64,000 nt of DNA. Origin: Luteibacter yeojuensis (lineage in GTDB: Bacteria; Pseudomonadota; Gammaproteobacteria; Xanthomonadales; Rhodanobacteraceae). Below, in pieces: positions 40,523-47,985 of the stretch. The notes beneath the pieces were generated by a model. It was not told the origin of the DNA, did not search any database, and was given only the letters and a program-made list of their open reading frames with translations. Position 1 is the first letter of the stretch. Every line of letters starts with the position of its first letter. Location of the stretch: the NCBI RefSeq assembly GCF_011742875.1, contig NZ_JAAQTL010000001.1, positions 1,302,001 to 1,366,000 of the forward strand. Direction: 5' to 3'. Both the position numbers and the translations under genes were made by a program.

Positions 40523-40782
40523 AGCGGAAGCTCATCAGCCAGCGCGAGGCACGGGCATTGCGCCATCGAGTGCTGGTTCTCGAAGCACGCGAGAGCGAAC
40601 GCCTGGAAGCTTGGGTGCAGAACTATCCCGGAGGTACACACATCGCTCGAACCAACGTGCTCGACGTCACGGCCGCTCGCATCCACACCGCCCGCCTTCT
40701 CGGTCATGCCGTCGTCGTCACGGACGACGGAGGCACGTTGAATTTCTACGCCTTACCTGTAGCCGAGGAACCGAAGGCATGA
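40519..40782 (+). CDS. Small phage protein, unknown
   Basis: An 87-residue mixed protein starting MKRKLISQREARALRHRVLV with a basic helical N-terminus, and a beta-like C-terminus (HAVVVTDDGGTLNFYALPV). Overlaps both neighbours by 4 bases. No family recognised. Confidence 0.55.
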   Translation: MKRKLISQREARALRHRVLVLEARESERLEAWVQNYPGGTHIARTNVLDVTAARIHTARLLGHAVVVTDDGGTLNFYALPVAEEPKA

Positions 40783-41045
40783 GCAACGAACTGAAAGCTT
40801 TCCAGTGCGACGAAACCGAGCTTTTCGCAGCGGTCAGCGCCGAGCAGGCCGCCGAATTGTACGAGGAATGGACTGGCGAGGCACCCGAGGCGCCGTATCC
40901 GGCCGAACTTACCGATGTTCAGTTGGACGAGCCGATTCCCGACTTCGACGAGGACGAGAATCCCACCGGCGAGATGACCAGCGTCCGCCGTTTCCTCGCC
41001 GAGCATGGCGAGGAACCTGGCTGGCTTGCGGGGAGCATGGGCTGA
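40779..41045 (+). CDS. Small acidic phage protein
   Basis: An 88-residue strongly acidic protein (over a quarter Asp/Glu), e.g. LDEPIPDFDEDENPTGEMTS. It begins MSNELKAFQCDETELFAAVS and ends GEEPGWLAGSMG. Such compact acidic early proteins can mimic DNA, but nothing specific shows this. Coupled to neighbours by overlaps. Confidence 0.6.
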   Translation: MSNELKAFQCDETELFAAVSAEQAAELYEEWTGEAPEAPYPAELTDVQLDEPIPDFDEDENPTGEMTSVRRFLAEHGEEPGWLAGSMG

Positions 41046-41875
41046 TGAACGACGAATCCAGCAAGTACCGAGCAGTCCAGGGAACCATTGTCAGCGGCCG
41101 AGCCAACAGCTTCGCCGGTTTCATCCTTGAGGTTGCCGCGGACATCAGCTACGCCGTCGGCGACCGCCTGTGGATATCGAAGACCGTTCCCGCCTCCCAG
41201 CCTGCCGAGCAGCCGAGGGGCTTGCGTAATTACATCCTCAAAGCACTGGGCGGCTACTTGGAACGATATTGGCCCGATAGCCCGGTGAATTATGACGATA
41301 TGGCCGACTACATTACGCAAGCTTTGCCTGCTGCCCAGCCGAAGCCCGAGCAGGCGGTGGACGATGGGGTGGTGGTCGGATACATCCGCGAACAGGATGT
41401 TGCGCACCTGAAAGGCGGAAACCGCAATGGCTGGCGATGGTCGTACATTGCGAGCGCCCCGAATGAAAGTCACACACTACCCGTCTACACCACCCCGCAC
41501 CCGGCAGACGCCACGCCTGCCGAGGTGACGGACGTCCCAACGCCGACCTCAATTGATCGTCGCCACCCGAACCAAGCATACGTGACGGTTGGCTTCGACT
41601 CGGAAGACGCGTGTAGCTCGTTCATCAAGGCGATTTCCACGCACGGGCTTCGTCTTGCCGCCCTCGCCTCACCCAGCTCCGGGGCGGTGGTGCCGGAGGC
41701 CCTGCTTGCCGATCTTCGTAAGTTCCACGAGGAAACCGAGGCATGCGACGAGTTCGATCTCACCAGCGAAGCAACGGCAGCGCTGCTGTCTGCGAACCTG
41801 ATCGAGGGGACGCACTTCGTGCTTACGGCGAAGGGTGAGGCGCTGCTCGCCGCCGCGCCGGAGGTGAAGTCGTGA
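41045..41875 (+). CDS. Phage accessory protein, unknown
   Basis: A 276-residue protein. Regions of interest are the GLRNYILKALGGYLERYWPD helix, VDDGVVVGYIREQDVAHLKG, and the C-terminal FHEETEACDEFDLTSEATAA. The segment VVGYIREQDVAHLKGG resembles patterns in phage proteins that carry a short degenerate repeat before variable tails. No enzyme motif is visible. It shares the final base of the upstream stop. Confidence 0.5.
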   Translation: MNDESSKYRAVQGTIVSGRANSFAGFILEVAADISYAVGDRLWISKTVPASQPAEQPRGLRNYILKALGGYLERYWPDSPVNYDDMADYITQALPAAQPKPEQAVDDGVVVGYIREQDVAHLKGGNRNGWRWSYIASAPNESHTLPVYTTPHPADATPAEVTDVPTPTSIDRRHPNQAYVTVGFDSEDACSSFIKAISTHGLRLAALASPSSGAVVPEALLADLRKFHEETEACDEFDLTSEATAALLSANLIEGTHFVLTAKGEALLAAAPEVKS

Positions 41876-42075
41876 GCAACGAAGCTTTCTACTTCGACGC
41901 GCTCAAGCGCATCGCCAGCTACCAGTCGCCGGAGAAACTTCGCCGGAATGCGATCAAGCAGTATGGCCTCTCCGGAGAGGAAGCAATCGAGATGGCCTAC
42001 GAGAACGTGATCGAAGAGGCCAAGCGCGCGGTGAAGGGCAAACGCAGGCCAGCGCCGGAGGTGCCCCATGGCTGA
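41872..42075 (+). CDS. Small phage protein, unknown
   Basis: A 67-residue helical protein (GTG start), MSNEAFYFDALKRIASYQSP..., rich in Lys/Arg/Glu. It overlaps the upstream stop as GTGA and the next gene by 8 bases. No family recognised. Confidence 0.55.
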   Translation: MSNEAFYFDALKRIASYQSPEKLRRNAIKQYGLSGEEAIEMAYENVIEEAKRAVKGKRRPAPEVPHG

Positions 42076-42409
42076 CTACGTGACACTGCTCGGCGCAGAA
42101 CAGGTGCAGGCCGCTGGACACCACATGGCGCGGGCTGCCGACGACATGCGGAACGCCGCTTATTCGATCTCTGAGTCCGTCGATAGGCTGACGCGTGCTC
42201 TCGATGAGCATGCATCGCGAATCGAAGCCGCGCAACGGGCCGGCGGCGATGACCGTCGGCTGATCGGATGGCGAACGGCTGATTACACGGCCGAAACCAG
42301 CGACCCAGACCAAGCGAAGAATTGGTCTACCAACGTTCCCGTGCTACCCATTTTCGAAGGCGACCCGAACACTCGGCTAGTTGCCACGCAGGAGACATCC
42401 CATGGATAA
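42068..42409 (+). CDS. Small phage protein, unknown
   Basis: A 113-residue protein. Residues 10-65 form a helix (HHMARAADDMRNAAYSISES, VDRLTRALDEHASRIEAAQR) likely to be a coiled coil; the C-terminus is polar. It overlaps neighbours by 8 bases. No function assigned. Confidence 0.55.
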   Translation: MADYVTLLGAEQVQAAGHHMARAADDMRNAAYSISESVDRLTRALDEHASRIEAAQRAGGDDRRLIGWRTADYTAETSDPDQAKNWSTNVPVLPIFEGDPNTRLVATQETSHG

Positions 42410-42674
42410 ACGCAACCCGATCTTGATTGGTCAGGCCGAAGTGATCGACCTGGTGCAGCCGCAAGTTCGCACCATGCTGGCGACCGACGGGTTCTATATC
42501 GGCACGGATACGGAACACCCAGATTTTGAGGTGCCGCTCGTCGTCATCAACGGCAAGGTTTACGGCATGACCGTGGATAACGAACTGGACCCGGAGCGGT
42601 TCAAGGACTCCCTGCTGCTGGCCGGGCCGTTCCGCGGTCTGCAGGAGGTTCCGCAGGACGAATCGAATGGGTGA
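42402..42674 (+). CDS. Small phage protein, unknown
   Basis: A 90-residue protein. ATG at 42402 is chosen (GGAGA upstream); an in-frame ATG seven codons earlier falls inside the previous gene. It is mixed alpha/beta with a FYIGTDTEHPDFEVPLVVIN core and no recognised motif. Overlaps the DUF5131 gene by 8 bases. Confidence 0.55.
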   Translation: MDKRNPILIGQAEVIDLVQPQVRTMLATDGFYIGTDTEHPDFEVPLVVINGKVYGMTVDNELDPERFKDSLLLAGPFRGLQEVPQDESNG

Positions 42675-43737
42675 CCAGACCGCTATCGAGTGGGCCGATG
42701 CCACGTTCAACCCGTGGATCGGCTGCACCAAGGTATCGCCTGCCTGCGATCACTGCTACGCCGCGGTCAGCACGCCGGCGCGCACGCTGGGCGTCAGCTG
42801 GGGCGCTGGCCAAGCTCGTCGGCGGACGTCGGCCGCCAACTGGAAGCTACCTCTGCGCTGGAACGCGAAGCGCTTCATGGCGTGCGGTGCGTGCGGCTGG
42901 CGTGGCGAATGCGACGCCGAGCTGATTGGGTGCGGCCGCTGCGGCTCCATGGACGTGGACGACACCCGTCGCCGTGTTTTCTGCGCCAGCCTCGCCGACG
43001 TGTTCGACAACGAGGTCGATCCCCTATGGCGGCGTGACCTGTTCGAGCTGATCCTCAAGACCCCGAACCTCGACTGGTTGCTGCTGACGAAACGGATCGG
43101 GAATGCCGGCAGGCTGATCGAAGAGCAGCGGCTCCGGCACGCCCGCTACTTCGACGAGTGGGCATTCTCGGAGGGATGGTTGAAGGGCGAGCCGCCGGCA
43201 AACGTTTGGCTGGGCGCGACCGTCTGCAACCAGGAAGAGGCTGACAGAGACATCCCGAAGCTGCTTGCCCTGCCCGCACGCGTCCACTTCGTCTCGATGG
43301 AACCGCTTCTCGGTCACGTCGACCTTGAGCATGCATGCGGTCTCGGACGTGGCATCCCTTCGTGGGACGACAGCGCCGATGTGGCTGCGGACGCCATGGC
43401 GTTACGCTATGGCGACACGTCGCGCCTGGATTGGGTGATCGTCGGCGGTGAGAGCGGCCCCGGCGCCAGGCCCATGCATCCGGACTGGGTGCGATCGCTG
43501 CGCGACCAATGCGCCGCCGCTAGCGTGCCCTTCCTATTCAAGCAGTGGGGTGCCTGGGCGCCGGACGACGGTCGCCATAGCGAAAGGATGTTCGTCTACC
43601 GCAGCGGCATGTCCGACATACCCGACTTCCGCGTGCCCGACCCTGCGAACGATGGCGAAACCGAAATGGCACCGGTCGGCAAAAGGAAGGCCGGCCGAAT
43701 GCTCGATGGCCTGCATCACGACGGATTCCCATCGTGA
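42667..43737 (+). CDS. DUF5131 / phage Gp37-Gp68 family protein
   Basis: A 356-residue member of the Gp37/Gp68 (DUF5131) family. TAIEWADATFNPWIGCTKVS and PACDHCYA place Cys20, Cys27 and Cys30 like the three-Cys cluster of radical-SAM-type proteins. Later family blocks are RRVFCASLADVFDNEVDP, DWLLLTKRIGN, NVWLGATVCNQEEADRDIP, VHFVSMEPLLG and WVIVGGESGPGARP. Four extra Cys in CGACGWRGEC and CGRCG (about 75-98) suggest an inserted zinc ribbon. Family members can be paired with a three-Cys partner (TcmP); none is in this window. The reaction is unknown. Confidence 0.85.
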   Translation: MGDQTAIEWADATFNPWIGCTKVSPACDHCYAAVSTPARTLGVSWGAGQARRRTSAANWKLPLRWNAKRFMACGACGWRGECDAELIGCGRCGSMDVDDTRRRVFCASLADVFDNEVDPLWRRDLFELILKTPNLDWLLLTKRIGNAGRLIEEQRLRHARYFDEWAFSEGWLKGEPPANVWLGATVCNQEEADRDIPKLLALPARVHFVSMEPLLGHVDLEHACGLGRGIPSWDDSADVAADAMALRYGDTSRLDWVIVGGESGPGARPMHPDWVRSLRDQCAAASVPFLFKQWGAWAPDDGRHSERMFVYRSGMSDIPDFRVPDPANDGETEMAPVGKRKAGRMLDGLHHDGFPS

Positions 43738-44156
43738 CTGGCACGATAAACATCGGCCTGACCGCCTACCACGCCGTGGGCAACCTCGTATTCGTGAAGG
43801 TGCCCAGCGAGCGCGGCCGTTACATGCTCACGGATCTGTGCGTCATCGCGGTCCCCTGCCCGCTATGCGGCGCTGTCGTCGGCGAGCCCTGCCGCTCCTA
43901 TTACGGCCTGCGGTACTGGGAAAAGAGATACCCCGACACGAAGCCCAGTGCGCACACGCAGGGCGTGCACGTGAACCGGAAGCATGCGGCGGACGACAAG
44001 TACGGCCGTGGTTGGAAGAAGACCGTGCTCGCTCACTACAGGCTTCACCTCGCCGCCAGCGACGTCGAGGCGGCGATGGCCCACCTGCCAGAGCCGGAAC
44101 CCGAGCCGGACCCCATGGATATCGACGTGCCGGTCACACGGCGCACGGAGGGCTGA
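43734..44156 (+). CDS. Phage zinc-finger protein
   Basis: A 140-residue protein, GTG start overlapping the DUF5131 stop. A VPCPLCGAVVGEPCRS motif and downstream HTQGVHVNRK resemble the CPxC..xxGxPC...HxxR zinc finger common in phage and actinobacterial small proteins. The N-terminal part is beta-like and the C-terminal Pro/Glu-rich. Probably binds nucleic acid. Confidence 0.65.
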   Translation: MTGTINIGLTAYHAVGNLVFVKVPSERGRYMLTDLCVIAVPCPLCGAVVGEPCRSYYGLRYWEKRYPDTKPSAHTQGVHVNRKHAADDKYGRGWKKTVLAHYRLHLAASDVEAAMAHLPEPEPEPDPMDIDVPVTRRTEG

Positions 44157-44185
44157 TGTTCGAGGGTTGTTGAGGGTTAAGAACA

Positions 44186-44458
44186 GTGCTTCCTTACGTC
44201 ACGATAGAGAAATTCTCGGCTGATTCCGGGTACTCACCGGAGGCCGTGCGCGCGAAGATCAAGAAAGGCGTGTGGCTACAAGGCCTAGTCTGGTGCAAGG
44301 CACCGGATGGCCGCGTGCTGATATCGCCGGAGGGCTATGGGAAATGGGTCGAGGGTCAAACACTGGCGGCAGCAAGCCGGGCGGTGTCAGGAAAGAGAGC
44401 GAGAGCAGCATCCTCGTCGATTTCACTTATCGCGGGGTCCGTTGCAAGGAGCGGCTGA
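44186..44458 (+). CDS. xis: Excisionase (DUF1233/Xis-like)
   Basis: A 90-residue protein. VTIEKFSADSGYSPEAVRAK, KKGVWLQGLVWCKAPDGRV and ISPEGYGKWVEG match the DUF1233/Xis-type winged helix. It lies directly before and overlaps the integrase gene by 115 bases, the usual place for a directionality factor. It would bend DNA at the attachment sites to favour excision. The C-terminal 30 residues past the winged helix are Ser/Ala/Arg-rich. Confidence 0.75.
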   Translation: MLPYVTIEKFSADSGYSPEAVRAKIKKGVWLQGLVWCKAPDGRVLISPEGYGKWVEGQTLAAASRAVSGKRARAASSSISLIAGSVARSG

Positions 44459-45531
44459 AGCTACCCCCGACCAAGGCGAACCTGAAGCTTGCCGAGCACC
44501 TGCGCGCCGAGATCCTGACCGAGATCGGCCGCGGCACGTTCGAATACGCCAGGTACTTTCCGGACAGCCCGCGCGCCGCCACCCTGGCCAAGTCACCAGG
44601 TGCGGCCACCGATATCGCCTCGGCGTTACGCCAATGGCATGCGGGCATGAAGAGCCAACTCGAGCACACCACCGTCCGCGATTATGGCCTCGCGATCGAG
44701 AACGTCTGGGTGCCGAAGTTCGGCGCGCTGCGCCTTACCGAACTGTCGCGAGCCATGCTGAAGGAATGGGTCGCCGAGCAGACCTGCGGGCTGAAGCGGA
44801 TCCGCAACCTCCTGCTCCCGATGCGCGGCATGTATGCCGCGGCGATGGAGGACGAGTTGATCGAGCGGAACCCCTTCACCGACTGGACGCCGCGCAAGGT
44901 CGAGCCGCCGAAGGAGGACGATGACATCGATCCGTTCTCTCCGGACGAGGTGAAGGCCATCCTCGCCTCATGCGATGGCCAGGCGCGCAACTTCTTCCAG
45001 TTCGCGTTCTGGACCGGCCTTCGAACCAGCGAACTAATCGCCCTACTGTGGGACGATGTCGACCTCGTGGGACGGACGATCACCGTTCGCCGCGCGAAGG
45101 TCCGGCGCAAGGTGAAGAGTCCGAAGACTCGCGCGGGCCGCCGAACCCTCACCCTGCTGCAGCCGGCGTACGAGGCGCTGGTAGCCCAACGCGCTCACAC
45201 CCAACTCGCCGGCGAGGAGGTCTTCCACAACCCCCGCACGAACGAGCCTTGGGAGCATGACGGCCCCATCCGCAAGACCGCCTGGACACCCACGCTGAAG
45301 CGCGCAGGCATCCGCTACCGCTACCCCTACCAGACCCGCCACACGTTCGCGTCGACGCTGCTCAGCGCGGGCGAGAACCCGGTGTGGGTGGCGAACATGA
45401 TGGGTCACAAGGACTGGACGATGATCGTGAAGGTGTACGGCCGCTGGATACCGTCGGTGGCGCCCGACGCCGGCCAGAAGGTCGCGGCGCTTTGGGCCGG
45501 AAATGGGACGGATCAGGCGGCAAGTGGTTGA
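44344..45531 (+). CDS. int: Tyrosine recombinase integrase
   Basis: A 395-residue integrase. ATG at 44344 is preferred: it begins the arm-binding domain (MGRGSNTGGSKPGGVRKESE), while a longer start at 44272 would read through the xis domain. The core-binding domain spans about 80-180. Catalytic residues are the Arg in WTGLRTSEL (about 227), the TRHTFAS box (about 332), MGHKD (about 353) and the nucleophile Tyr in KVYGRW (about 364). It stops 15 bases before the attachment core and is transcribed towards it. Confidence 0.9.
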   Translation: MGRGSNTGGSKPGGVRKESESSILVDFTYRGVRCKERLKLPPTKANLKLAEHLRAEILTEIGRGTFEYARYFPDSPRAATLAKSPGAATDIASALRQWHAGMKSQLEHTTVRDYGLAIENVWVPKFGALRLTELSRAMLKEWVAEQTCGLKRIRNLLLPMRGMYAAAMEDELIERNPFTDWTPRKVEPPKEDDDIDPFSPDEVKAILASCDGQARNFFQFAFWTGLRTSELIALLWDDVDLVGRTITVRRAKVRRKVKSPKTRAGRRTLTLLQPAYEALVAQRAHTQLAGEEVFHNPRTNEPWEHDGPIRKTAWTPTLKRAGIRYRYPYQTRHTFASTLLSAGENPVWVANMMGHKDWTMIVKVYGRWIPSVAPDAGQKVAALWAGNGTDQAASG

Positions 45532-45546
45532 TATATCGATGAGGCG

Positions 45547-45575
45547 CGCGGGTTCGACTCCCGCCACCTCCACCA
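45547..45575 (+). other. Right attachment site: 3' end of a tmRNA-like gene
   Basis: The sequence reads as a T-stem GCGGG, loop TTCGACT, T-stem CCCGC, acceptor strand CACCTCC, A, CCA. The T three bases from the acceptor end would give a G3-U70 pair with a GGGGGTG 5' end, an alanine-identity feature of tmRNA and tRNA-Ala; the T-arm is almost identical to that of E. coli ssrA. The rest of the RNA gene is not in the window, so this is the duplicated 3' end left by integration. Confidence 0.75.
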
Positions 45576-45579
45576 ATTT

Positions 45580-45614
45580 GGCCCTCTAAGTATGATTGCT
45601 TAGAGGGCCTTTCT
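45580..45614 (+). terminator. Terminator of the attachment-site RNA gene
   Basis: GGCCCTCTAAG-TATGATTG-CTTAGAGGGCC followed by TTTCT, an 11-bp stem directly after the CCA end. It is presumably the original terminator of the tmRNA or tRNA gene and now also ends the prophage int transcript. Confidence 0.85.
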
Positions 45615-45674
45615 GTAAGTGGGTGTCAGGGATATATCATTGACGCCTCTGCCTTTTCATGGAAAGGTGTGCTC

Positions 45675-45881
45675 ATGACCAAGAAAGCGACTCCGCCCAG
45701 TGCCCGGAACCTTGTTCGAAGGACTCTTAAGCAGAAAAAGCTGAAGAGTGCCGCAGCAAGCGAATCCAGTGCGGACGCGATCAAGGCGATGTACACCATG
45801 TCTTCGCGGAAAGGCCTGCGGCTTCTGAAAGAAGGTGGCATCGTCACGCCGAAGCACAAACTGGCCCGCCTCTACCGGTGA
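45675..45881 (+). CDS. Small basic protein, possible antitoxin
   Basis: A 68-residue Lys/Ser/Ala-rich protein, MTKKATPPSARNLVRRTLKQ..., with a TMSSRKGLRLLKEGGIVTPK motif near the C-terminus. It overlaps the next gene as GTGA. An alternative start is two codons upstream (GTG). The coupling to an ADP-ribosyltransferase-like gene suggests a toxin-antitoxin pair, but there is no recognised antitoxin fold; it could instead help deliver or regulate the enzyme. Confidence 0.6.
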   Translation: MTKKATPPSARNLVRRTLKQKKLKSAAASESSADAIKAMYTMSSRKGLRLLKEGGIVTPKHKLARLYR

Positions 45882-46567
45882 ACAACGGCCACCTGCTGGT
45901 TGCCTATCACGGATGCGATATCTCTGTCCGCGACGCCTTGGTCACAGGCGAGCTGCCTCATCTTGATTTCAGCCAGAATCGCTACGATTGGCTCGGCCCT
46001 GGCGTCTACTTCTTCGAAGGTGACATGCACCGGGCAATGCGCTTCGCTGAGGCGTCTCGCGACAATCCGGAAAAAATGTACACCGCCCGGCCCATTGTTC
46101 AAGCTGCTGTGGTCGGCGCAGTATTGAGCGTGCATCGCTGGCTCGACATGACGACGCAAGAAGGGCTGTTGGAATTCAGCGAAGCCTACCCGCTTATGAT
46201 CCGATCAATGACAGCGGGTCACGTTGAATTACCCGAGAATCAGCCTACAAGCCCCGACGATACCGATGTCTTGCTGCGTCAACTCGACAACGCGGTGTTC
46301 AAGTTCATTCACGACGTGCGTCTTGATCACGGGGCTCCGGACTATCAAGCTGTCCGTGGCGCATTCCGACAAGGCGAAGAGCTTGCCCCTAATTCGGGCT
46401 TTCACGCCCAGACGCACGTTCAATTGGCGTTGCGCGATCCTGACTGCGTGCTGGGTTGGTTCTTGGTGCCAGGCGACCGATTGCTCAGTTCTCGCGAGCT
46501 TTCGCAAGCTAAAGCGCGAGTCGAACGGGCGGTGCGGGGGCGCAAACCTCGTGTACACGTGTCCTAA
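45878..46567 (+). CDS. ADP-ribosyltransferase-like protein, possible toxin
   Basis: A 229-residue protein. The N-terminal VAYHGCDISVRD (His11), SQNRYDWLGPGVYFFEGD (Tyr44, Glu47) and MRFAEASRD pattern resembles the H-Y-[EQ] class of ART folds (DUF3990-like), where His and Tyr hold NAD. It continues into a helical region (LDMTTQEGLLEFSEAYPLMI) and a C-terminal FRQGEELAPNSGFHAQTHVQ, LALRDPDCVLGWF block. It is coupled to the small gene upstream and lies right behind a prophage insertion site. GC content is lower than its neighbours. Target and activity are unknown. Confidence 0.65.
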   Translation: MNNGHLLVAYHGCDISVRDALVTGELPHLDFSQNRYDWLGPGVYFFEGDMHRAMRFAEASRDNPEKMYTARPIVQAAVVGAVLSVHRWLDMTTQEGLLEFSEAYPLMIRSMTAGHVELPENQPTSPDDTDVLLRQLDNAVFKFIHDVRLDHGAPDYQAVRGAFRQGEELAPNSGFHAQTHVQLALRDPDCVLGWFLVPGDRLLSSRELSQAKARVERAVRGRKPRVHVS

Positions 46568-46923
46568 GCAAGGCGCCGTCAATCGAGCAAATGGGTCAAT
46601 GCCGACGCATTGGCCCATTTTGCTTTTTTAGGCGGCAGAAAAACCCTTCAATCTATCGTCGAATTTCATGACCCGACGCTATCGCCCCACGGATGGTGCT
46701 TCGTCGACCGTCACATTCACGTTCATCTGGCCCAGATGGAGCAATGGGTCGCCCGAGTGGTGCCTGCACCGGCCGTGGTCCACGCATATGCGGATCCGAT
46801 GGCCAGCGCGACAGCAAAAATCGCTTTCGTCATGTTGTATCCCCCCTGGGCTCGTGCCGACCTCAGGTCGTCCTGCGAGTCGAGCCGAATCTCGCATGGC
46901 TACCAGGGGGCTACAAAGCGAGA
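46568..46923. other. 356-base stretch with no conserved gene
   Basis: Between the ART-like gene and the reductase gene. Open frames here on the plus strand read as non-coding. The only candidate is a 36-codon minus-strand frame with a strong ribosome site (46723-46833, listed separately). No clear terminator or promoter was found. Confidence 0.5.
46723..46833 (-). CDS. Possible short secreted peptide or gene remnant
   Basis: A 36-codon frame starting MTKAIFAVALAIGSAYAWTT, which reads as a signal peptide with an AYA cleavage motif. GGGGGGAT lies five bases before the ATG, a very strong ribosome-binding site. The mature part would be only about 18 residues and ends TTRATHCSIWAR, so it may be a truncated remnant of a longer secreted protein. 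Confidence 0.35.
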   Translation of the reverse strand: MTKAIFAVALAIGSAYAWTTAGAGTTRATHCSIWAR

Positions 46924-47457
46924 TCAAGCTGGAACGTAAGTCAGCCTGATCACATCAGGCGCGACGATCTCGTTTGCCACAAGGCGAAGCCGTGACCGAG
47001 GGCCGGCGAAGAAAGGCTTACCGTGTCCAAGGACCACGGGGTGGATGTAGAGGCGATACTCGTCGATCAGATCAAAGCCGGCCAAGCTGCCTGCCAGTTC
47101 CGATCCGGCGACCTCGATCACTCCACCGAGCGTCGCCCTCAACTGACGTATCGCCGCCGCGACGTCCCCGGCGACGAGGGTAGCGTTCGGGCCAACCGAT
47201 TTCAGCGATCGCGACACAACCCACTTCGGCCTGCTCCGCCATACCACCGCGTACTCGCGTTCGGGCGCACCCCATTCCGGAAGATCGTCGTCCCAATACC
47301 GCATCACCTCGTACATCCGGCGACCGTAGATCATGCCCGTCAGGCCGCGGACGTCTTCGATGAAGTGCCGGAAGAGCACCGGATCGGGAGGCCCGAGTTC
47401 CTCATGCTCGACGTAACCGTCCAAGGACTGGTTCAGTGCGAAAACGAGCTTCGCCAT
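46924..47457 (-). CDS. RibD C-terminal / dihydrofolate-reductase-like protein
   Basis: A 177-residue reductase-fold protein (YyaP/YwjB-like). Typical blocks are MAKLVFALNQSLDGYVEHEE, LTGMIYGRRMYEVMRYW, KWVVSRSLKSVGPNATLVAG, IEVAGSELAGSLAGFDLIDE and YIHPVVLGHGKPFF. The family binds NADPH; physiological substrates are mostly unknown. It starts a minus-strand run with the VOC and hemerythrin genes. Confidence 0.85.
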   Translation of the reverse strand: MAKLVFALNQSLDGYVEHEELGPPDPVLFRHFIEDVRGLTGMIYGRRMYEVMRYWDDDLPEWGAPEREYAVVWRSRPKWVVSRSLKSVGPNATLVAGDVAAAIRQLRATLGGVIEVAGSELAGSLAGFDLIDEYRLYIHPVVLGHGKPFFAGPRSRLRLVANEIVAPDVIRLTYVPA

Positions 47458-47485
47458 GGATTGACCTCCCGTGCTTCGGCCGCGG

Positions 47486-47872
47486 TCACCCCCCGTCAGG
47501 TGGCTGCCAGAGTTCGATCTTGTTCCCTTCGGGATCGATGACCCACCCGAACTGCCCGTACTCCGAGTCGGGGGCCTTTTCGAGCACGTTGCAGCCTTCT
47601 TCGCGCAACGCCGCGAGCAGTGCGTCCAGGTTGTCCACGCGATAGTTGATCATGAACGGCGATGCGCCCTTCGGGAATTGCTCGCCGCCTGCTTCACCGA
47701 TCGACCAGATCGTCATGCCTTTGCTCGGGTGCCCGGCATCGTCCGACCATGGGAAGACGGCACCGCCCCACTCCAGTACGTCGATGCCCAGATGGTCCCT
47801 GTACCAATGGCGCAATCCGACGGGATCCTTCGCCTGGAAAAAGATCCCTCCGATACCCGTGACTCGCTTCAT
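47486..47872 (-). CDS. VOC-family (glyoxalase-like) protein
   Basis: A 128-residue protein. MKRVTGIGGIFFQAKDPVGL, RHWYRDHLGIDVLEWGGAVF, and then NYRVDNLDALLAALREEGCN, and the end FGWVIDPEGNKIELWQPP are typical of a two-module VOC/glyoxalase-bleomycin-resistance fold with a metal-type Glu in the last module. The frame is open further upstream, but this Met starts the fold. Substrate unknown. Confidence 0.8.
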   Translation of the reverse strand: MKRVTGIGGIFFQAKDPVGLRHWYRDHLGIDVLEWGGAVFPWSDDAGHPSKGMTIWSIGEAGGEQFPKGASPFMINYRVDNLDALLAALREEGCNVLEKAPDSEYGQFGWVIDPEGNKIELWQPPDGG

Positions 47873-47985
47873 CAGACGACTCTCCTTGACGGATAAACCG
47901 ACCGCCGGACTCTGCGGCGTCCACCCGAGAGGCGTCAATAAGAAGAACTCGCAGAGAATCCCGTGGATCCGGCGGCACCCTTGGG

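Larger units (their letters stand above)
1..45575. mobile_element. Podovirus-like prophage (left end outside the window)
   Basis: A continuous block of phage genes runs from the window edge to an attachment site behind the integrase. It has the lambda layout in inverted orientation: a divergent repressor/cro switch near 30.5 kb, replication, lysis and virion genes leftward, recombination and integration genes rightward. TerL, TerS, portal, scaffold, N4-gp56-type capsid, holin, endolysin and spanins are all present and open, so the element looks intact as far as it is visible. No tape-measure, sheath or baseplate genes are seen, while connector and hub-like tail genes are, which points to a short-tailed phage. 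The left attachment site and any further virion genes are not visible. Confidence 0.95.

Noticed and set aside
44272..44343. Longer integrase N-terminus
   Set aside because: The upstream extension reads through the xis domain in another frame and lacks arm-domain similarity; the Met at 44344 begins the arm-binding motif.
46610..46995. Plus-strand protein genes in the gap after the ART-like gene
   Set aside because: Three overlapping frames of similar length, none with a ribosome site, typical composition or continuity with neighbours.
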